Origin: Polytrichum commune
Taxonomy: Eukaryota; Streptophyta; Polytrichopsida; Polytrichales; Polytrichaceae
Assembly: GCA_950295325.1 (NCBI GenBank)
Contig: OX485805.1
Coordinates: forward strand, 45,966,758-46,030,757
Length of the DNA: 64,000 nucleotides
Reading direction: 5' to 3'
The position numbers and the translations under genes are program-made. The number at the start of each line of letters is the position of its first letter. Position 1 is the first letter of the stretch. The notes beneath the pieces were generated by a model. That model made no database searches. It was given only the letters and a program-made list of their open reading frames with translations, and was not told the DNA's origin. This document shows positions 11,868 to 23,599 of the stretch, in pieces.

Positions 11868-12715
11868 CCGGAAGATGTCAACATGTAACTGGCTGGATTT
11901 AGAGTCACTAGGGCCTTGACCGACTCTGCCCAAAAACTTCCCGGGCAGTGGGCTGGTAGAAAACTTATTAGCTTACATTTGTCCCATGAAGCTTTAAAAA
12001 AAAATTAAAAAAAATCATGGAGGGGCATTAGGAAAGCTTTCCCAAAGCAATCAGCTCACACTCTCTTACAGTGTGTGTCAGATTGTTCCGTTGGTTGTGC
12101 AAGGGCCTTCAACGCGCTTGGGAAATTATGATTTAAAAAACGGGCAGTGGAAGAAAATTCCACTCGTAATCCTGCTTTTGCCAGGACCGACCGCGTTGGT
12201 ACAAAGAAATTCTGGAAATCATTCGGGCTGGCAGGCTGTCGGTGAAGGAAAGAAGGTTCCGATGCCGTACATATCAGGGCCCCTTCTCAGACACGAGACT
12301 GAGGGCCCGTGACCATGACACATCAAGCACTCTCATTGGTGGAAACGGCGGAGCCGGTCCGAGTTTGCTTCACATGACGCTTGAGGGACCAACGGAGTAT
12401 ATATGTGAATGCAAGATGGATGGAAAGTTTACATGGATGGATTCCTACATGGCATCGAATGGATCATGTTTCATGGTCACTTGGATTGTTCTCAACAACC
12501 ACTTCTTGGAGGTAGGCCTAACACAAAACCGGGAGACCATGGCACTCTGAACGCTCACAAATGTTGGTTTATTCTATTTCATCATGTGTGAGGACCTGCT
12601 TGAATAGAAATACTTTGAAATAGCATTTGGTTGAGAGGTCCGGTCACATATGACTTCACACTATACTTGAGGGTCCGTGACCACACCATATGATTTTGGA
12701 GGTGTGTTGGGACGG
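11868..12715 (+). repeat. 0.8-kb direct duplication, copy 2
   Basis: Second copy of 8940-9758, about 2.9 kb further on and in the same direction. Differences are scattered substitutions and short indels. The copy continues into an intact right end of the GGGCCACTTC element, so this one is the less truncated version. Confidence 0.85.
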
Positions 12716-12786
12716 CCTTTGGACACTTTCTTTTGGGCTCTCACAATTTCATGGTCACGGCTCTTGGCTCGTGTGTGAAGTGGCCC
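12277..12786 (+). mobile_element. Tourist/PIF-like MITE (GGGCCACTTC family)
   Basis: About 510 bp. The right end reads '...gctcgtgtgtgaagtggccc' followed by TTA. The left end is altered (gggccccttctcagacacga). The interior is shared with the copies at 15901, 27643 and 37708: 'caagcactctcattggtgga', 'gcctaacacaaaacc', 'tgttgggacggcctttggac'. No protein is encoded. Confidence 0.75.
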
Positions 12787-13241
12787 TTAGTTATGCATCT
12801 CACGTCTAGTCTTAAAACATGAATGACAATCTACCTTCAATCACCATTGTTCGCAATTGCTAACTACATTAAACAAACGGTTGACCGTTGAAACAAACCG
12901 GGATTGTCAAATCAATAATCTTCCTCCCCGTGCTTACGGTTACAAAAACCAACCACCACCAAGACACTTACTACGATGAGATCAAATTATGAGCTCAAAA
13001 CATGCCAACCATTCTAAGTGTACTAGTTAAGACAATTGGAAGGGGCCACTCAATAAGAATCATAATCTTTATTTTGACCTCAAACCTTTACGACTTAGTT
13101 TTAAATTTGAAATTCGATAGCACAATCTTTATATATTGTGATTATTAACAGGATGAGACAATTCACGATCCTCGATTCCACCCAAATCTCAAAATTGTCT
13201 GTGGAATTAGAAGTGTCCACGTTAGGGATACGTACCTTGAT
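12787..13241. other. non-coding; fragment of 0.38-kb repeat
   Basis: 12960-13080 carries words of the 0.38-kb dispersed repeat (atgagctcaaaacatgccaa, accattcta, gaccactcaataa type). Nothing else is recognised. Confidence 0.4.
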
Positions 13242-13244
13242 TTA

Positions 13245-13808
13245 GGGCCACTTCACACATGAGCCAAGAGCCGTGACCTTGTAATGGTGAGGACCCTTGG
13301 CTCTCATCCAAAGGCCGTACCATGGGTGTTGGGAAAGCCGTTTTATGTAGTCACGGGCCCTCAAGCGTAGTGTGAAGTGAGAATGGACCATGTTGCGGGA
13401 CCATTGCATATTTTGATGGCGGAAAAAGAGAAGAGGATTTGGTTTAATATAATATGTCTCAAACTCTATCAATTTAAGAAAATTACGTGGTGGTGTTTGT
13501 CTGTGCTAGATTATGCCCTGTAATCTGTCCTGAAATATGTCATGCTAGAAAAAATATTAAAAAATCATGGTCTCCCGGGATTTGCAGGTGGGCCTAACAC
13601 AAATCCCGGGTGACCATGAAGCCTTATCCATAGTCCGCCATGTAGGACTCCATGTAGACTTGGTAAGTTCATCCATGAAGTCTTCTTTGGGCCTTTAGGC
13701 CTTCGCCTTGGTGTGTGAAGTGAACTTAAAGGGTCTCCGCCCTTTCGACCAATGAGAGCTCTTAGATTGCAATGGTCACGGGCCTTCAGTCTTGTGTGGA
13801 AGTGGCCC
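13245..13808 (+). mobile_element. Tourist/PIF-like MITE with TTA target duplication
   Basis: 564 bp, bounded by TTA at 13242-13244 and 13809-13811. Ends are GGGCCACTTCACACATGAGC and, inverted, 'cttgtgtggaagtggccc'. The TWA-type 3-bp duplication and a G-rich end fit the PIF/Harbinger (Tourist) superfamily. The superfamily is inferred from ends alone because no transposase is present. Confidence 0.8.
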
Positions 13809-13811
13809 TTA

Positions 13812-14698
13812 AGCTCGAGGTCCGATTGTTGGTTCATCTTTTAATGTAAGTACACTTAGAGCATTAAAGTCCTCCTCCAGGCTGTGTACTGCACTTTGCA
13901 GGGATTGCATACATTGTCAAAGTGGACACGCTGTGTTGGAAAAATAAACAAACAAATATGTTTAAATATGTATAAATACGTCTCTATATCTTTTTGGTAA
14001 AGGGATTGGTTTCCAATCGTTTGTGCAGTGAAATGGTATTGATATTAAAGTCCATGAATTTAAAAAGGCTAATGGGACTGGAAGCACATCATGACGGTTT
14101 CAAACTGGCTAATTCCCCTGGAGTGGCAGAGTGCGGTAGCCTCTGCGAGATAGAGGTTGATATTGACTTGATGGTATGATTTGAAGAAATATTTGAGACT
14201 TCCTACACCTACATTCTCAAATAGTGAATGAGACTTATCTCTAATGGGGATGGCCATTATGAGGCAAATGGCCATAGGCATGATTTGGATTTGCTAATCA
14301 TCTCGCATTAGTTTTGTGTTTCATATCCCATGAGAAGTGGGTGCAGATCTTTAAGTATATGAATAACACACGTCTACCTTATTTGACTCTTCATCCAAAG
14401 TTATAATTTTTGGTTGGAGTACAAAAATTGGTGGCCAAAATAATTGCGAACAAAGTGGTTTTGGAACTTGAGGTTGAAGTACCAAATTGGCTGATGCTTG
14501 AAGGTTGATGCAATGTATTCCACTAGTTTACAAAAATAAATAAATTATTCGTATATTAACCTACTAGACTTAGATCCGTCTGAAGGGGTTTTTGCATAAG
14601 GCTCCTGGAGAGGCGATGTTGGATTGTTATTAGAATGGAGTGATCTAAGATTACTTATCTTTCAATTATGTCGTTATATAGTTATGGCATGCGGCTAA
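13812..14698. other. non-coding interval
   Basis: 14283-14345 is a fragment of the 0.38-kb repeat (tttgctaatcatctcgcatt, gagaagtgggtgca). No exon is seen. The plus frame at 13994-14179 shows no motif. Confidence 0.4.
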
Positions 14699-14770
14699 CT
14701 TATTGAAAAGATTCAAACTCTCAACCCCAAATCCATAGTTTGGTGCTCTATCCGATTGAGCTACAAGCAC
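14699..14770 (-). tRNA. tRNA-like pseudogene or SINE head
   Basis: On the minus strand a D arm (GCTC-AATCGGATA-GAGC) and an anticodon arm (CCAAA-CTATGGA-TTTGG, five perfect pairs) fold exactly as in a tRNA, followed by a weak T arm with GTTTGAATC. Only about four of seven acceptor pairs form, so it is not a working tRNA. The loop would read ATG at the anticodon position. It could be a decayed tRNA gene or the head of a SINE unrelated to the one at 62712. Confidence 0.6.
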
Positions 14771-15245
14771 AAGCGCAAGTTGAAATCGAAAGGTTGAGGA
14801 GGGGAGATCTAGAGCCTAGAAATTGGCTTTGATATGAAAGAATATGAAAGTAGATGGTGATAGAATCATCACTTTAGTTGTTGAATGTCGTCGACTATAA
14901 TTGGATAGACATAGTTTAAGATATTTCGTATCAACATGAGAATGAAACTTTGATGCATCAAAATAGGTCTCATTTGAACTCTGCCACAAAATTCTAAGAG
15001 TCCCAACTATTATTGTTAGATGACCCAAAACAAACACAAGATCTTGATGTTAAGCTAGTGGACGTTTTCAAAACCTATATGTATTTATTATACAAGATTT
15101 TGGGGTGTTCATTTTTGCACGCACGACCTTTGTTGACTTGCATGAACCTATCGGTGCAAGTTTGAAGTTTTGTGTTTGAACCATTTTTTTTTGTATGTCC
15201 CTCTATTTCAAGCTATGAAAACCTTCTCCAAACTTCTTGAATGGT
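14771..15245. other. non-coding interval
   Basis: Nothing recognised. The minus frame at 14816-15037 shows no motif. Confidence 0.35.
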
Positions 15246-15730
15246 AGAGTTATCCGTAAAGTGAGCTGAAGAGAGGGTTTTGGGCCTGGATTTGAGAAAA
15301 TTGTGTGACAGGCCCTAAAAGTGGAGTAGGTGTCTGTAGCTATAAAAAAACACAGGCACAAATCTTTTGAGGGACCGGAAATGGTGAAAAAAAAATTTTG
15401 CTCTTGTGTTGCGAGCGCGCCCCGGGAATTTAGCGTCGCTTTGTCAGAGGGTGCTAATTCTGTCGCCCTGTTTTGCTAATTCTGTTAGGGGTGCAGACAA
15501 GACTAAGTAAGTAGTGAAGCACGCCCAAAATCAGCAAGCACGCATGACGGCCTCAACCACGAATAGGCGGATTCTCTCATCCAAAAACAAGCAAACCAGC
15601 TCTGACCCTAAACCCTGGCCTTGTGTATTATGCACGGGAATTAAAGAGCCTTACTTTGCGTTTCCATGGGTTTGTGTGAATAGTGCACTCAAAATTTGTC
15701 AAAACACCAGCTCACTTTACGGATAACTCT
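15246..15730. mobile_element. 485-bp inverted-repeat element, 3-bp flank GGT
   Basis: Both ends read AGAGTTATCCGTAAAGTGAG, then CTG, without mismatch over 23 bp, and both are flanked by GGT (15243-15245, 15731-15733). The interior is more GC-rich than its surroundings (gcgagcgcgccccggg near 15410). The open frame at 15514-15726 lies inside, shows no known motif and ends in the terminal repeat. The superfamily is unassigned. Confidence 0.75.
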
Positions 15731-15900
15731 GGTATGATGAACTTTGGATATATTTTCAAAATTGAAGGTATACACTTCAAAAAATATAGTCTAGTAAGAA
15801 GGGTAAAATGATAAAATTGAATGACTGTCACATTTCAATTGCATGTTTTGACCAAAAAAAAAGGAGGAAATCATCTACATCATATGTTGATGTCTATGTA

Positions 15901-16400
15901 GGGCCACTTCACACACGAGACTGAGGGCCCATGGTCATTGCACTTCAAGCACTCTCATTGGTGGAAAGAACGGAGCCAGTCCAAGTTCGCTTCACACTAC
16001 CCTTGAGGGACCAAGGGAGTATATTGAATGCAAGATGGAGGTAAAGTGTACATGGCTTTTTACATAACATCAAATGGATCATGTTTTGTGGTCTCTTGGA
16101 TTATTTTCAAAAACCGTTTCTTGGAGCTAGGCCTAACACAAAACTAGGAGACCATGACACTCTAAAATCTCACAACCGTTGATTTTGTTATGTTTTATCA
16201 TGTGTGAGGACCTTGCATGAATAGAAATTAATTGAAATAGCATTTGGTTGAGGTCCGGTCACCTATAACTTCACACTGCACTTGCGGATCCGTGACCTCA
16301 CTACATGATTTTGGAGGTGTCTTGGGACGGCCTTTGGACACTTCTTTTAGGCTCTCACAATTTTATGGTCATGGCTCTTGGCTCATATGTGAAGTGGTCG
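15901..16400 (+). mobile_element. Tourist/PIF-like MITE (GGGCCACTTC family)
   Basis: 500 bp. The left end is GGGCCACTTCACACACGAG, the right end 'ggctcatatgtgaagtggtc'. Flanks are GTA on the left and TTA on the right, so one side of the expected TTA has probably mutated. The interior matches 12277-12786 and, inverted, 37708-38210. Confidence 0.75.
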
Positions 16401-16598
16401 TTATACTCAACATAAAAGTGCTTGGTCAATAAAATGATGAGAAAATATGTTGAAAGCTTCACCGACATTGGCAAAATTTCAACTCCTTTGCTAGAACGTC
16501 CAACACACAAATTCATGCCCTTGGTGGGGTCCATATGACAAGTGGGCAATTTAAGGATTTCCTAACAACATTCAAGTGGGTATATCTTTTGTTTCTTG

Positions 16599-16860
16599 AG
16601 GTCACTTCGCACACGAAACCAAATGCTTGTGACCACTACATTCTAAGAACTCTAATTGGTCGACAAGGCCAAGACCATCCAAGTTCACGTCACACTAGAA
16701 AGTGGAGGACTAAGGGCCCAATGAAAATACCATGGATGAAAGTCTACATGGACTCCTCTATGATAGACTATGGTTCTTGTTTCACAGTTTACCAAAATTT
16801 GTGTTAAGCCCACCTCCAAGAGGTAGGCTTGACACAAAGAGGTATGTGGTGGGATCTGTA
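16599..16860 (+). mobile_element. truncated GGGCCACTTC-family MITE
   Basis: The left end 'gaggtcacttcgcacacgaa' and interior words (ctctaattggtcgacaaggc, gtctacatggactcc, ttgtgttaagcccacctcca) fit the family. The right end is missing before the AG microsatellite. Confidence 0.55.
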
Positions 16861-16910
16861 GAGGAATGGTGACTTTCTAGGTGATTGATTATGGAGATAT
16901 GAGTGGCCAT

Positions 16911-16912
<2 letters not shown>

Positions 16913-16960
<48 letters not shown>
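16913..16960 (+). repeat. (AG)24 microsatellite
   Basis: Twenty-four uninterrupted AG units. The serine/leucine-rich minus frame here is produced by the repeat. Confidence 0.97.
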
Positions 16961-16965
<5 letters not shown>

Positions 16966-17589
16966 CTTGAGAATTTGCTGAAAAATTGGGCTTTGTGGAT
17001 GGGATATCATGTATGTATGCTCCAAATTAACCCTAACTAGAAAATTGGGAGAATACATTGATTGTTGGAGAAACTCATAGAGTAGGGTAGGCAAGCCTAA
17101 ATTGGTTGCTCATCTTAACCCCTAAATGCCTACTTTCTGGTTGCCTCAAAATGACTTTGGAAACAAATCATGATTTTTTTTTTATAAAGCTACTTGTGGA
17201 CTTCAAAATCCAAATCTCAACCGTAGATTTGGCAGAAAAATATTAAACAAGTTCAAAAGCATTTGGAAGATAAATCCTCAAATCAAAGGGAGACATGGCC
17301 CCCAATAATTAACACATGAAAACCCTAAACTGACTAGTTTGGGAGGGGGGGGGGGACAAATCTAGGAAAGTGCACTCATTGTTAAAAATATTGACCCACA
17401 TGTGTGCACAAATAGGGTATTAATGGTGCCTAGGGGTTACAAAATATACAAAAGATATGGGTATTATTTATTCTAGCTTTGTAAATATACTAGGCGTATT
17501 ATTCATATACTCCTAGTTGTATTTATACCTTTAGGCCCATAGTCAATTATATAATGAATATATGAAGTGAATCACAATTATAATGAAGT
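16961..17589. other. non-coding interval
   Basis: No exon is seen. A G11 run lies at 17345-17355. 17365-17430 shares 'tgcactcattgttaaaa' and 'gtgtgcacaaatagggtatt' with the inverted-repeat element at 29068. Confidence 0.35.
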
Positions 17590-18146
17590 GGGTAATCTAC
17601 AAGAGAATATATGAATATTTCATCCCATATGCGAGTTGAATGGTGATCCCACATTGTGCAAGGATAGATTCACTAGAATCAAGTATGGTATGTTGTATGT
17701 CAAACCTAAAGTTCAACTATTTGAAGCCAAGATAATGGTTAATCATTGAAATTGAGATGTGATCGTGCAGTATTGTTTGTGTCTCAAGCAGTAGTTGAAG
17801 AAGTGAAGAAAAGAGGGATACAAAAAGCAATTCGGCTTATACATCGACCACCAAGACTTGGTATTTGGGAAGGGTCTTTAGGATGCACCTCAAAATTGGC
17901 AACATGTGGATTGACTATCGACAACTTATTGACCTCTAGGACCGGCCTTCCAGTATGGAAATAAGGTTATGTTGGTATCAAATTAAGAATGGGTCAATGT
18001 GGACCTACGATCTGACAAATGATTTGATGGTAGAGTTAGAAACCATTATTGCATTGGCTACAAGGATTTGTATTGTAGAAACAAATTTGCATGAGTTAAA
18101 TCCAATGGGCGAGCAAGTGTTCAATGGTTTCATTAATGATAAATAA
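17590..18146 (+). pseudogene. coding-like, frameshifted segment of unknown identity
   Basis: Three successive plus-frame pieces look protein-like. They are about 17635-17740 (GDPTLCKDRFTRIKYGMLY and on to MVNH), 17746-17964 (VSQAVVEEVKKRGIQKAIRL, no ATG) and 17955-18146 (MWTYDLTNDLMVELETIIAL, ending NGFINDK before TAA). The frame changes between pieces without obvious GT-AG introns, so this is probably a broken gene or element fragment. I cannot name the family. A short-exon gene is the alternative. The surrounding DNA has no promoter-like or splice context I could recognise. Confidence 0.35.
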
Positions 18147-18589
18147 ATGTGTCTTGCTAAGGGTGTTTTAACCATATGTTGTTTTCATCGTATACGTATG
18201 ATTGGGGTCTATACGATTCAATTATTCTTCACTTGTGTAGGTATTCGAGGGGATTTCCTAGCTGTATTTTGTATGTATATCATTTTTAAGAGAGGGAAAG
18301 TCTTGTAGATTTGGGGTATTAATTTCAAGGTCATGCACGCATGTGCTTCCCAATTCTAACGATGAGTGCACCCCTCGTCGGACAAATGCAATGAAAATCT
18401 TAACTAGCGAAACTTCATAATATTCCCATAGGTTGGAGGATTTTTCTAAACCCAAACAAAAAAAAATTACCACATATTCCAAATCTTAAAGCCCACACCA
18501 TAGAATCAATGCATTTGGATAAACTTAGCTTACCCAAACCCTTAAAAATCAATTACATTTTGGTTGGTTACGACTTCTTAGGTGATTAT
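18147..18589. other. non-coding interval
   Basis: Nothing recognised on either strand. Confidence 0.35.
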
Positions 18590-18965
18590 GACTTAAACAA
18601 ACACCTAAATTTGAGTGATGCGAAATCAGGTGTGGATCTAAGAATGGACACCAAAAAACATGTGTTTCAAAAAAGATTGAATTGAATGCTCAAATTTCAA
18701 AACCATTTTAGGCTTTATAGTCCCAAAACAAATTGGGGGAGGATGGTGGTGTGGGGGGGGGGGGGGACTTATATGACATTCAGTAAAATATCAACAAAAA
18801 CTTGACAATACAAAACATATTCATACCAGCTCCAAAACAAATGAAAAAACTGGCTACATGTACGATTTGCATTTGATATTCATGTAGCACTAGTTCCGTG
18901 TTTCATAGCCCACAGGAAGTGGGTTTAAAGTTGAAAAGTGTCCATTTAAGACTCGGTCACTCTCT
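18590..18965 (+). repeat. 0.38-kb dispersed repeat, near-complete copy
   Basis: Word order: 'cacctaaatttgagtg', 'ggtgtggatctaagaatgga', 'tgctcaaa', a G-run (G14 at 18753-18766), 'acttatatgaca', 'cat..gagctccaaa', 'gatttg', 'cgtgtttcatagcc', 'agtgggttt', 'gtgtccatttaagactcgg'. Equivalent copies lie at 20110-20455 and 51140-51470 (same strand) and at 10700-11065 and 43005-43330 (inverted). It is non-coding and its class is unassigned. Confidence 0.65.
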
Positions 18966-20109
18966 TCTTAAGTGGGGTACAAGCAACATTCCATCACAAT
19001 TGACACTATAATGTGACACAAACATTAAATAAATTTTTAGTGACGTTAGGCTAATATTGTAGCTCTTTAGTAGCTTGGGCACTTTTATGCTTAATAGTTA
19101 ATTAAAGTGGGAAAGTAAGTTGGGCAACCCATCAAATAATATTCTAAAATTGGGAAGATTCAAAAATTAGTTAGACATTCATCCAAGTGATTTTTGTACT
19201 TCATGGATGGTTTTCCTAATTTCATCTATAACGGCTATAATCAACCTAAAAACTTCCCTTAAGCAATATCCTTTACCCTAAAGTTTGTTTTTTGCTTGTA
19301 TGTCAGTGTTTTAGGCATTATTGTGATTTCATTCACTCTTTGAATGGGGTTTTTTTGGACACTCAACAAAATTCATTTCCCATAAATTTAGGCACCTTTA
19401 AAATTAATTATTTTGTGCCCAAGCTGATAAAGAACTACGGTAACCTATGCTAGATGGGGCTTTAATGCTTATCCCATCTAGCCCACTTCTCCTAAGATAT
19501 GAAACACTTGATTAGTACAAGATGGTTAGCAATTCCAATTTGACCCATAACCACTGTCCTCATAAAATGGAGCTCTCATGATTTTAAACCAAACAAGCAA
19601 TACGGCATTGGTATATTATTATTATTATTACACTAATATTTTAAATGAAAAAATGGCCATATGTATGAAGCCTTGATATTATCAAATCAAAACCCAATCT
19701 TTTGATATAGGTACATGTAGAACTCAAAATTCAAAACCCAATCATGGATGTGGCAAAAATAATATATATAAAAAAATCTCCAAAATAAAATAAAATTTGG
19801 TGTCCAAAATCAAAAGGAGGTATGGCCTCCAATCGTTAACACCCTCAACCCTCCAAACCGGCCAATGGGGGGGGGGGGGGGGCAAATACACTAGAAATCC
19901 CAACTGGCGAAAGTTTGAAAAAAATCCTCATGTTTGATTTGCAAATGACGTTTCACCTTTGGATTCTTGATATTATAACACCTGATAACTAGGATATTAA
20001 GGAACATAGATCGAATTCAATTAACAAAACAACAACATGCTTTGTTGGCACATGTGGGTTCCATGGGCACTTAGGGGTTAACACCTAGTTTGTGGCTAAG
20101 GTGGATCAC
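18966..20109. other. non-coding interval with a G16 run
   Basis: 19485-19545 is an inverted fragment of the 0.38-kb repeat (cccacttctcctaagatatg). A run of sixteen G occupies 19867-19882. No exon is seen. Confidence 0.4.
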
Positions 20110-20455
20110 TTATGTTAATCAGACACTTGAATTTGAGTGACAAGCGGTCAAGTGTGGCTTCAAGAATGGATATTCAAAAGACGATTGTTTAAAAGAGACT
20201 AGACTGCATGCTCAAAATACGATAACCATAATAAGTTGAACAACCAACATGTTTTGAGGCCCTAGATGACCATCAGACGAGCACGCGACATTCACTTCGA
20301 TAATGATCAAGATATTCATACGAGCTCTAAACATCATAAGAAAAGTGGCTACAACCCATGATTTGAATCCGCTAACCATCTTGTACGAACCGTGTTTTTC
20401 ATGTCCTACGAGAAGTGGGTTGGTTGGAAAAAGTAACCATTTAAAGACCCATCTG
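20110..20455 (+). repeat. 0.38-kb dispersed repeat
   Basis: Same word order as 18590-18965: 'gaatttgagtgacaagcggt', 'caagaatggatattcaaaag', 'tgctcaaaatacgataacca', 'tcatacgagctctaaacatc', 'gtcctacgagaagtgggttg', 'aaagacccatctg'. Confidence 0.65.
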
Positions 20456-20544
20456 TGTCCTTATGCACATGGCAGGTCTCATTTGACCGGTTACAACAAA
20501 CCGAACAATTGTTCATTCTCATCAACATTCATTCCAACCAATGA

Positions 20545-20775
20545 ACAGGGAGAACCGACTGCTAGTTACAAATGAACCGGTTGAGTTTGAGGAATAACCG
20601 GTTGAAGTTTGAGGAATAACCGGTTGAGGTTCAAGACTTCATTCAGGGAAATAACCCACCGATTTAGAGGTATCAATAAAGAGAACCAAAAGCTCACAAC
20701 ATGTAAAGGTTGGACTTGGAAATAGTAGCATTTGACCGATTATGCTCAAACCCTCCCCGGACATTGACTCCAATT
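20545..20775 (+). mobile_element. AACCGG element, copy with three units
   Basis: 'ctagttacaaatgaaccggt' is followed by three AACCGG units (20569, 20593, 20616), then 'gacttcatt', 'atttagaggtat', 'gaaccaaaagctcacaacat', 'ggttggacttggaaatag' and 'ctcaaaccctccccggac'. The tail is identical in order to that at 8875-9005 and 44010-44190. Confidence 0.65.
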
Positions 20776-21379
20776 GGATATCGAACATTCAAAGAGCATT
20801 TTTATGACACATGCTTGGTTTTGTTCCAAGGTAATGAAGCCACGTTTCCTAAGGCAATCAGTGGTAAAGCTATTTTATGGGTACATTGAGCTCCGCCAAA
20901 ACTTTAAGTCCCATTTTTGGAGGCTTTACTAGGCCAACTAAGAGATGTGCCACATCTCATATGCCAATTGGTCGAGAATCGGCCATGTACCCATGTGTAG
21001 AATATAATAATGGGATGAAAATCTAGGGGTTTGGGTTCCATTTGCGGGAATTTCGAACCTAACGGGTGTTGTTTGTTGCTTTGCGCTCTTTGCATAATTT
21101 GGCAATAATGGTCCGACTCAATAATTACTCCAAAAGTTATTCTCAAATGTTGTGTAAGTATCACTTCACATGTAAAAAGTTGGGGTTGGTTTTGAAAGGG
21201 GACTTTGTTTATGGTTAAAGAAAACATGGGATGATTTGCATGTGGACGTGCGTTAGCTACTTTCAATTCAAAAAAAAACCCACACAAATTTTTTGGGTGG
21301 TAAAATCACTTTTTGGCCCATAGCCTAGCCAAATTAGGCAATTTTCAAATTTTGACGTGTTTCATCCGGTCATTGGTGG
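20776..21379. other. unassigned interval with a 127-codon minus frame
   Basis: A minus frame at 21287-20904 is open for 127 codons but starts at GTG and has no ATG near its start. I see no motif, intron border or homology. Plant genes do not normally start at GTG, so it is noted but not called as a gene. Confidence 0.3.
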
Positions 21380-22499
21380 TTGGAAGTCATCCAAGGTAAG
21401 AAGTCGGGGCAATTGCCGTTAGGAAGTGGTTACAGAGTCTCACCGACTCCTCTCCTTTCTCGACATAATAAGGAGGAGGCGAGAGACGATTTAGACATGC
21501 TATTTTCAATGATAGAATTCAGGCATAGTCTCATACTTGAAGCAATAGGCTTTCTGAAGCACCACCACTCAGTGATTGAGGTTGAGTGGCAATTAGGCAG
21601 TCCCAAGTGAGATGCTTGTGGGCATAGGATGAGTTTTTCAGAGCCGAGCGATTCGGACTCTAGTTGTTTTCAAACTCTGACATTGAGAGTAAAGTCATGA
21701 TTTCAGTGCTATTATCTTGGTAAACTTGGAGTGCAAGTTCTTGTTGTGTGCGTGTGTGTGTGTGTGTATTTATCTTGAAGTGGAGTGATGTTCTGGATAT
21801 GTAAGTGTAGGACTGTCAAATGGAAATCAAACAAGTAGTCTGTCAAGGAGTATGAACGAGAGTGAGTAAATATTACAGTGTTTAAGATGAGATGTAGGGA
21901 AGATATGGTGGTAGGCCGAGTAAGAGGATTCTGAGTGCGAACTTCAGAGAGTAATGTGTGTAGAGACCAATGGTGTTTGAAGTTAGGGCATATTCGAGTG
22001 TCTTGAGAGCAATGGTCAGTAAGACATTTGATCGACTAGAAAGGCAAGTAAACTTGTGAAGGCTGTGAGAACCATAGGCCAATCTAAAGGAGTGATCCTC
22101 TGGCTATAACCTAAGAGGTATAAGAGAGATGTACAAGTCTTTGGAAGGAGAGTAAAGTCTTGGCAATAAGCAAGAGTGTTCTTACCTTAGTCTGTGTGAG
22201 AGAAAGGAAGACGAGTTGTCATAAGAAGGGCGACACCCTGTATGCAAGTTAAAGGCCATAAGTTGAGTGGCTGAAGCTTAAGATATGTCAAAAAGAAAGA
22301 AAGGAGGCAAGTAGCCAGAGGGTAAGTGGTAAAGACAAAGTGGCCTAGGATGGGCAAAGTTGTTGTTGAGAGAGTCTAATAGGCTATAGCTGTATCCAAA
22401 GGCTTGAGCCTTGTCATCAAGAAATGACATTACCTGGTGGTGATCACCAATGTAGGGGTATAGTGTCGAGGTCACCTTCAAACCCTCAACAAACTTAGA
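21380..22499. other. purine-rich interval, unidentified
   Basis: The plus strand is rich in G and A (for example 'gagagtgagtaaatatta', 'gagagaaaggaagacgag'). A GT microsatellite lies at 21744-21767. The minus frame 22481-22278 (reading PYIGDHHQVMSFLDDKAQAF) and plus frame 21380-21610 look mildly coding-like but lack ATG starts. It may be the interior of a retroelement whose LTR-like part follows. Confidence 0.3.
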
Positions 22500-23599
22500 C
22501 GGTGTAACCCGCTGCTGACCGGTTTACATGGAAGTTACTCCCACCAAAATTAGATTCTCTTAGTTTCCAAAACTTGTGAAGGTGTCCGTTAACTCTTTGT
22601 TGACTAATTCTTGTAATCTGTAATTTATCGCTTTTGAAATCCTCTTGGAATCGTTGACCTGAGGTTACAAGTTTATGTTCCCCGAAATCTAATATTAAAG
22701 TGCTCTCTAAGAAACTACTTTCCTTAGTTCTTAATCATCTATTCGCTCTTGCATCTTTCATGGTTTGAAAGATCTCGCAAGATAATCTTATTTCTTCAAT
22801 TCCGGAATGTTGTATTTGAAGATCCCTTTTTATAAATCTCCAAGGAGAAAGTGTCTTAGGTTTTCGAGATTATGTTCCCCGAAATCCTAATGTCGAGGTT
22901 AAGTGTTTCAAGGGAAACTCTAAATGTTGCAAACAATATCTTTCATGGTTCGAATGCATCTAATCTTCATTACTTTCTAAGAATATTCCGAGAATGTCTT
23001 CATAAAGAGTTTCTAGTTCAAAACATATTCTTTAACATTATGGAAATCTTGAGAATCATCTTGCCTCTTTAACCTTGATTATATTGTTCTGATGGTATCC
23101 TTGGTCCTTCAACATTCCAAATTCACTTGAGAATATTGGAGGGATTAGAATCCTTGTTGATTCTAATGTATATGGTAAACCGATTTCCACTTAAAGATGT
23201 TTGATTACTATCACCCTCATTTATGAGGTATTAAACTTATGGCCTAAATTTCCCCAAGTGTTCCCCTTAGGCTAATTCCCTTTGAATTGGATTTGGCACC
23301 GCGTAATAATTTAGTATCTAGTCATACCTGGTATGACGTGATGGTAAGCCGGTAAGCCCACAACTTACCTTCCTCAAATATGAGTGACTTGGGCTTTTAC
23401 TGTAATAATTTATCTTACTTGGCCGGCTTGAGGTCGGGGATTAACTCGAGTGTACCGCCGAATGAGATTTCCTCCTCTCTGTAATTATTTCCCTTCGGGT
23501 CCTTCGGCTCGAAATTCTCCTTCGTCAAAGGTCTTAGTTACCGGAGCAAACTTAATCCGAAGCTTTGACTAATTTGCCTTAGTGTAGTAACATGTGCTA

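Noticed and set aside
14699-14770. Functional tRNA gene
   Set aside because: The acceptor stem does not pair and the T arm is mostly G-T pairs.
20904-21287. 127-codon minus frame as a gene
   Set aside because: It begins at GTG, shows no motif and has no splice or promoter context.
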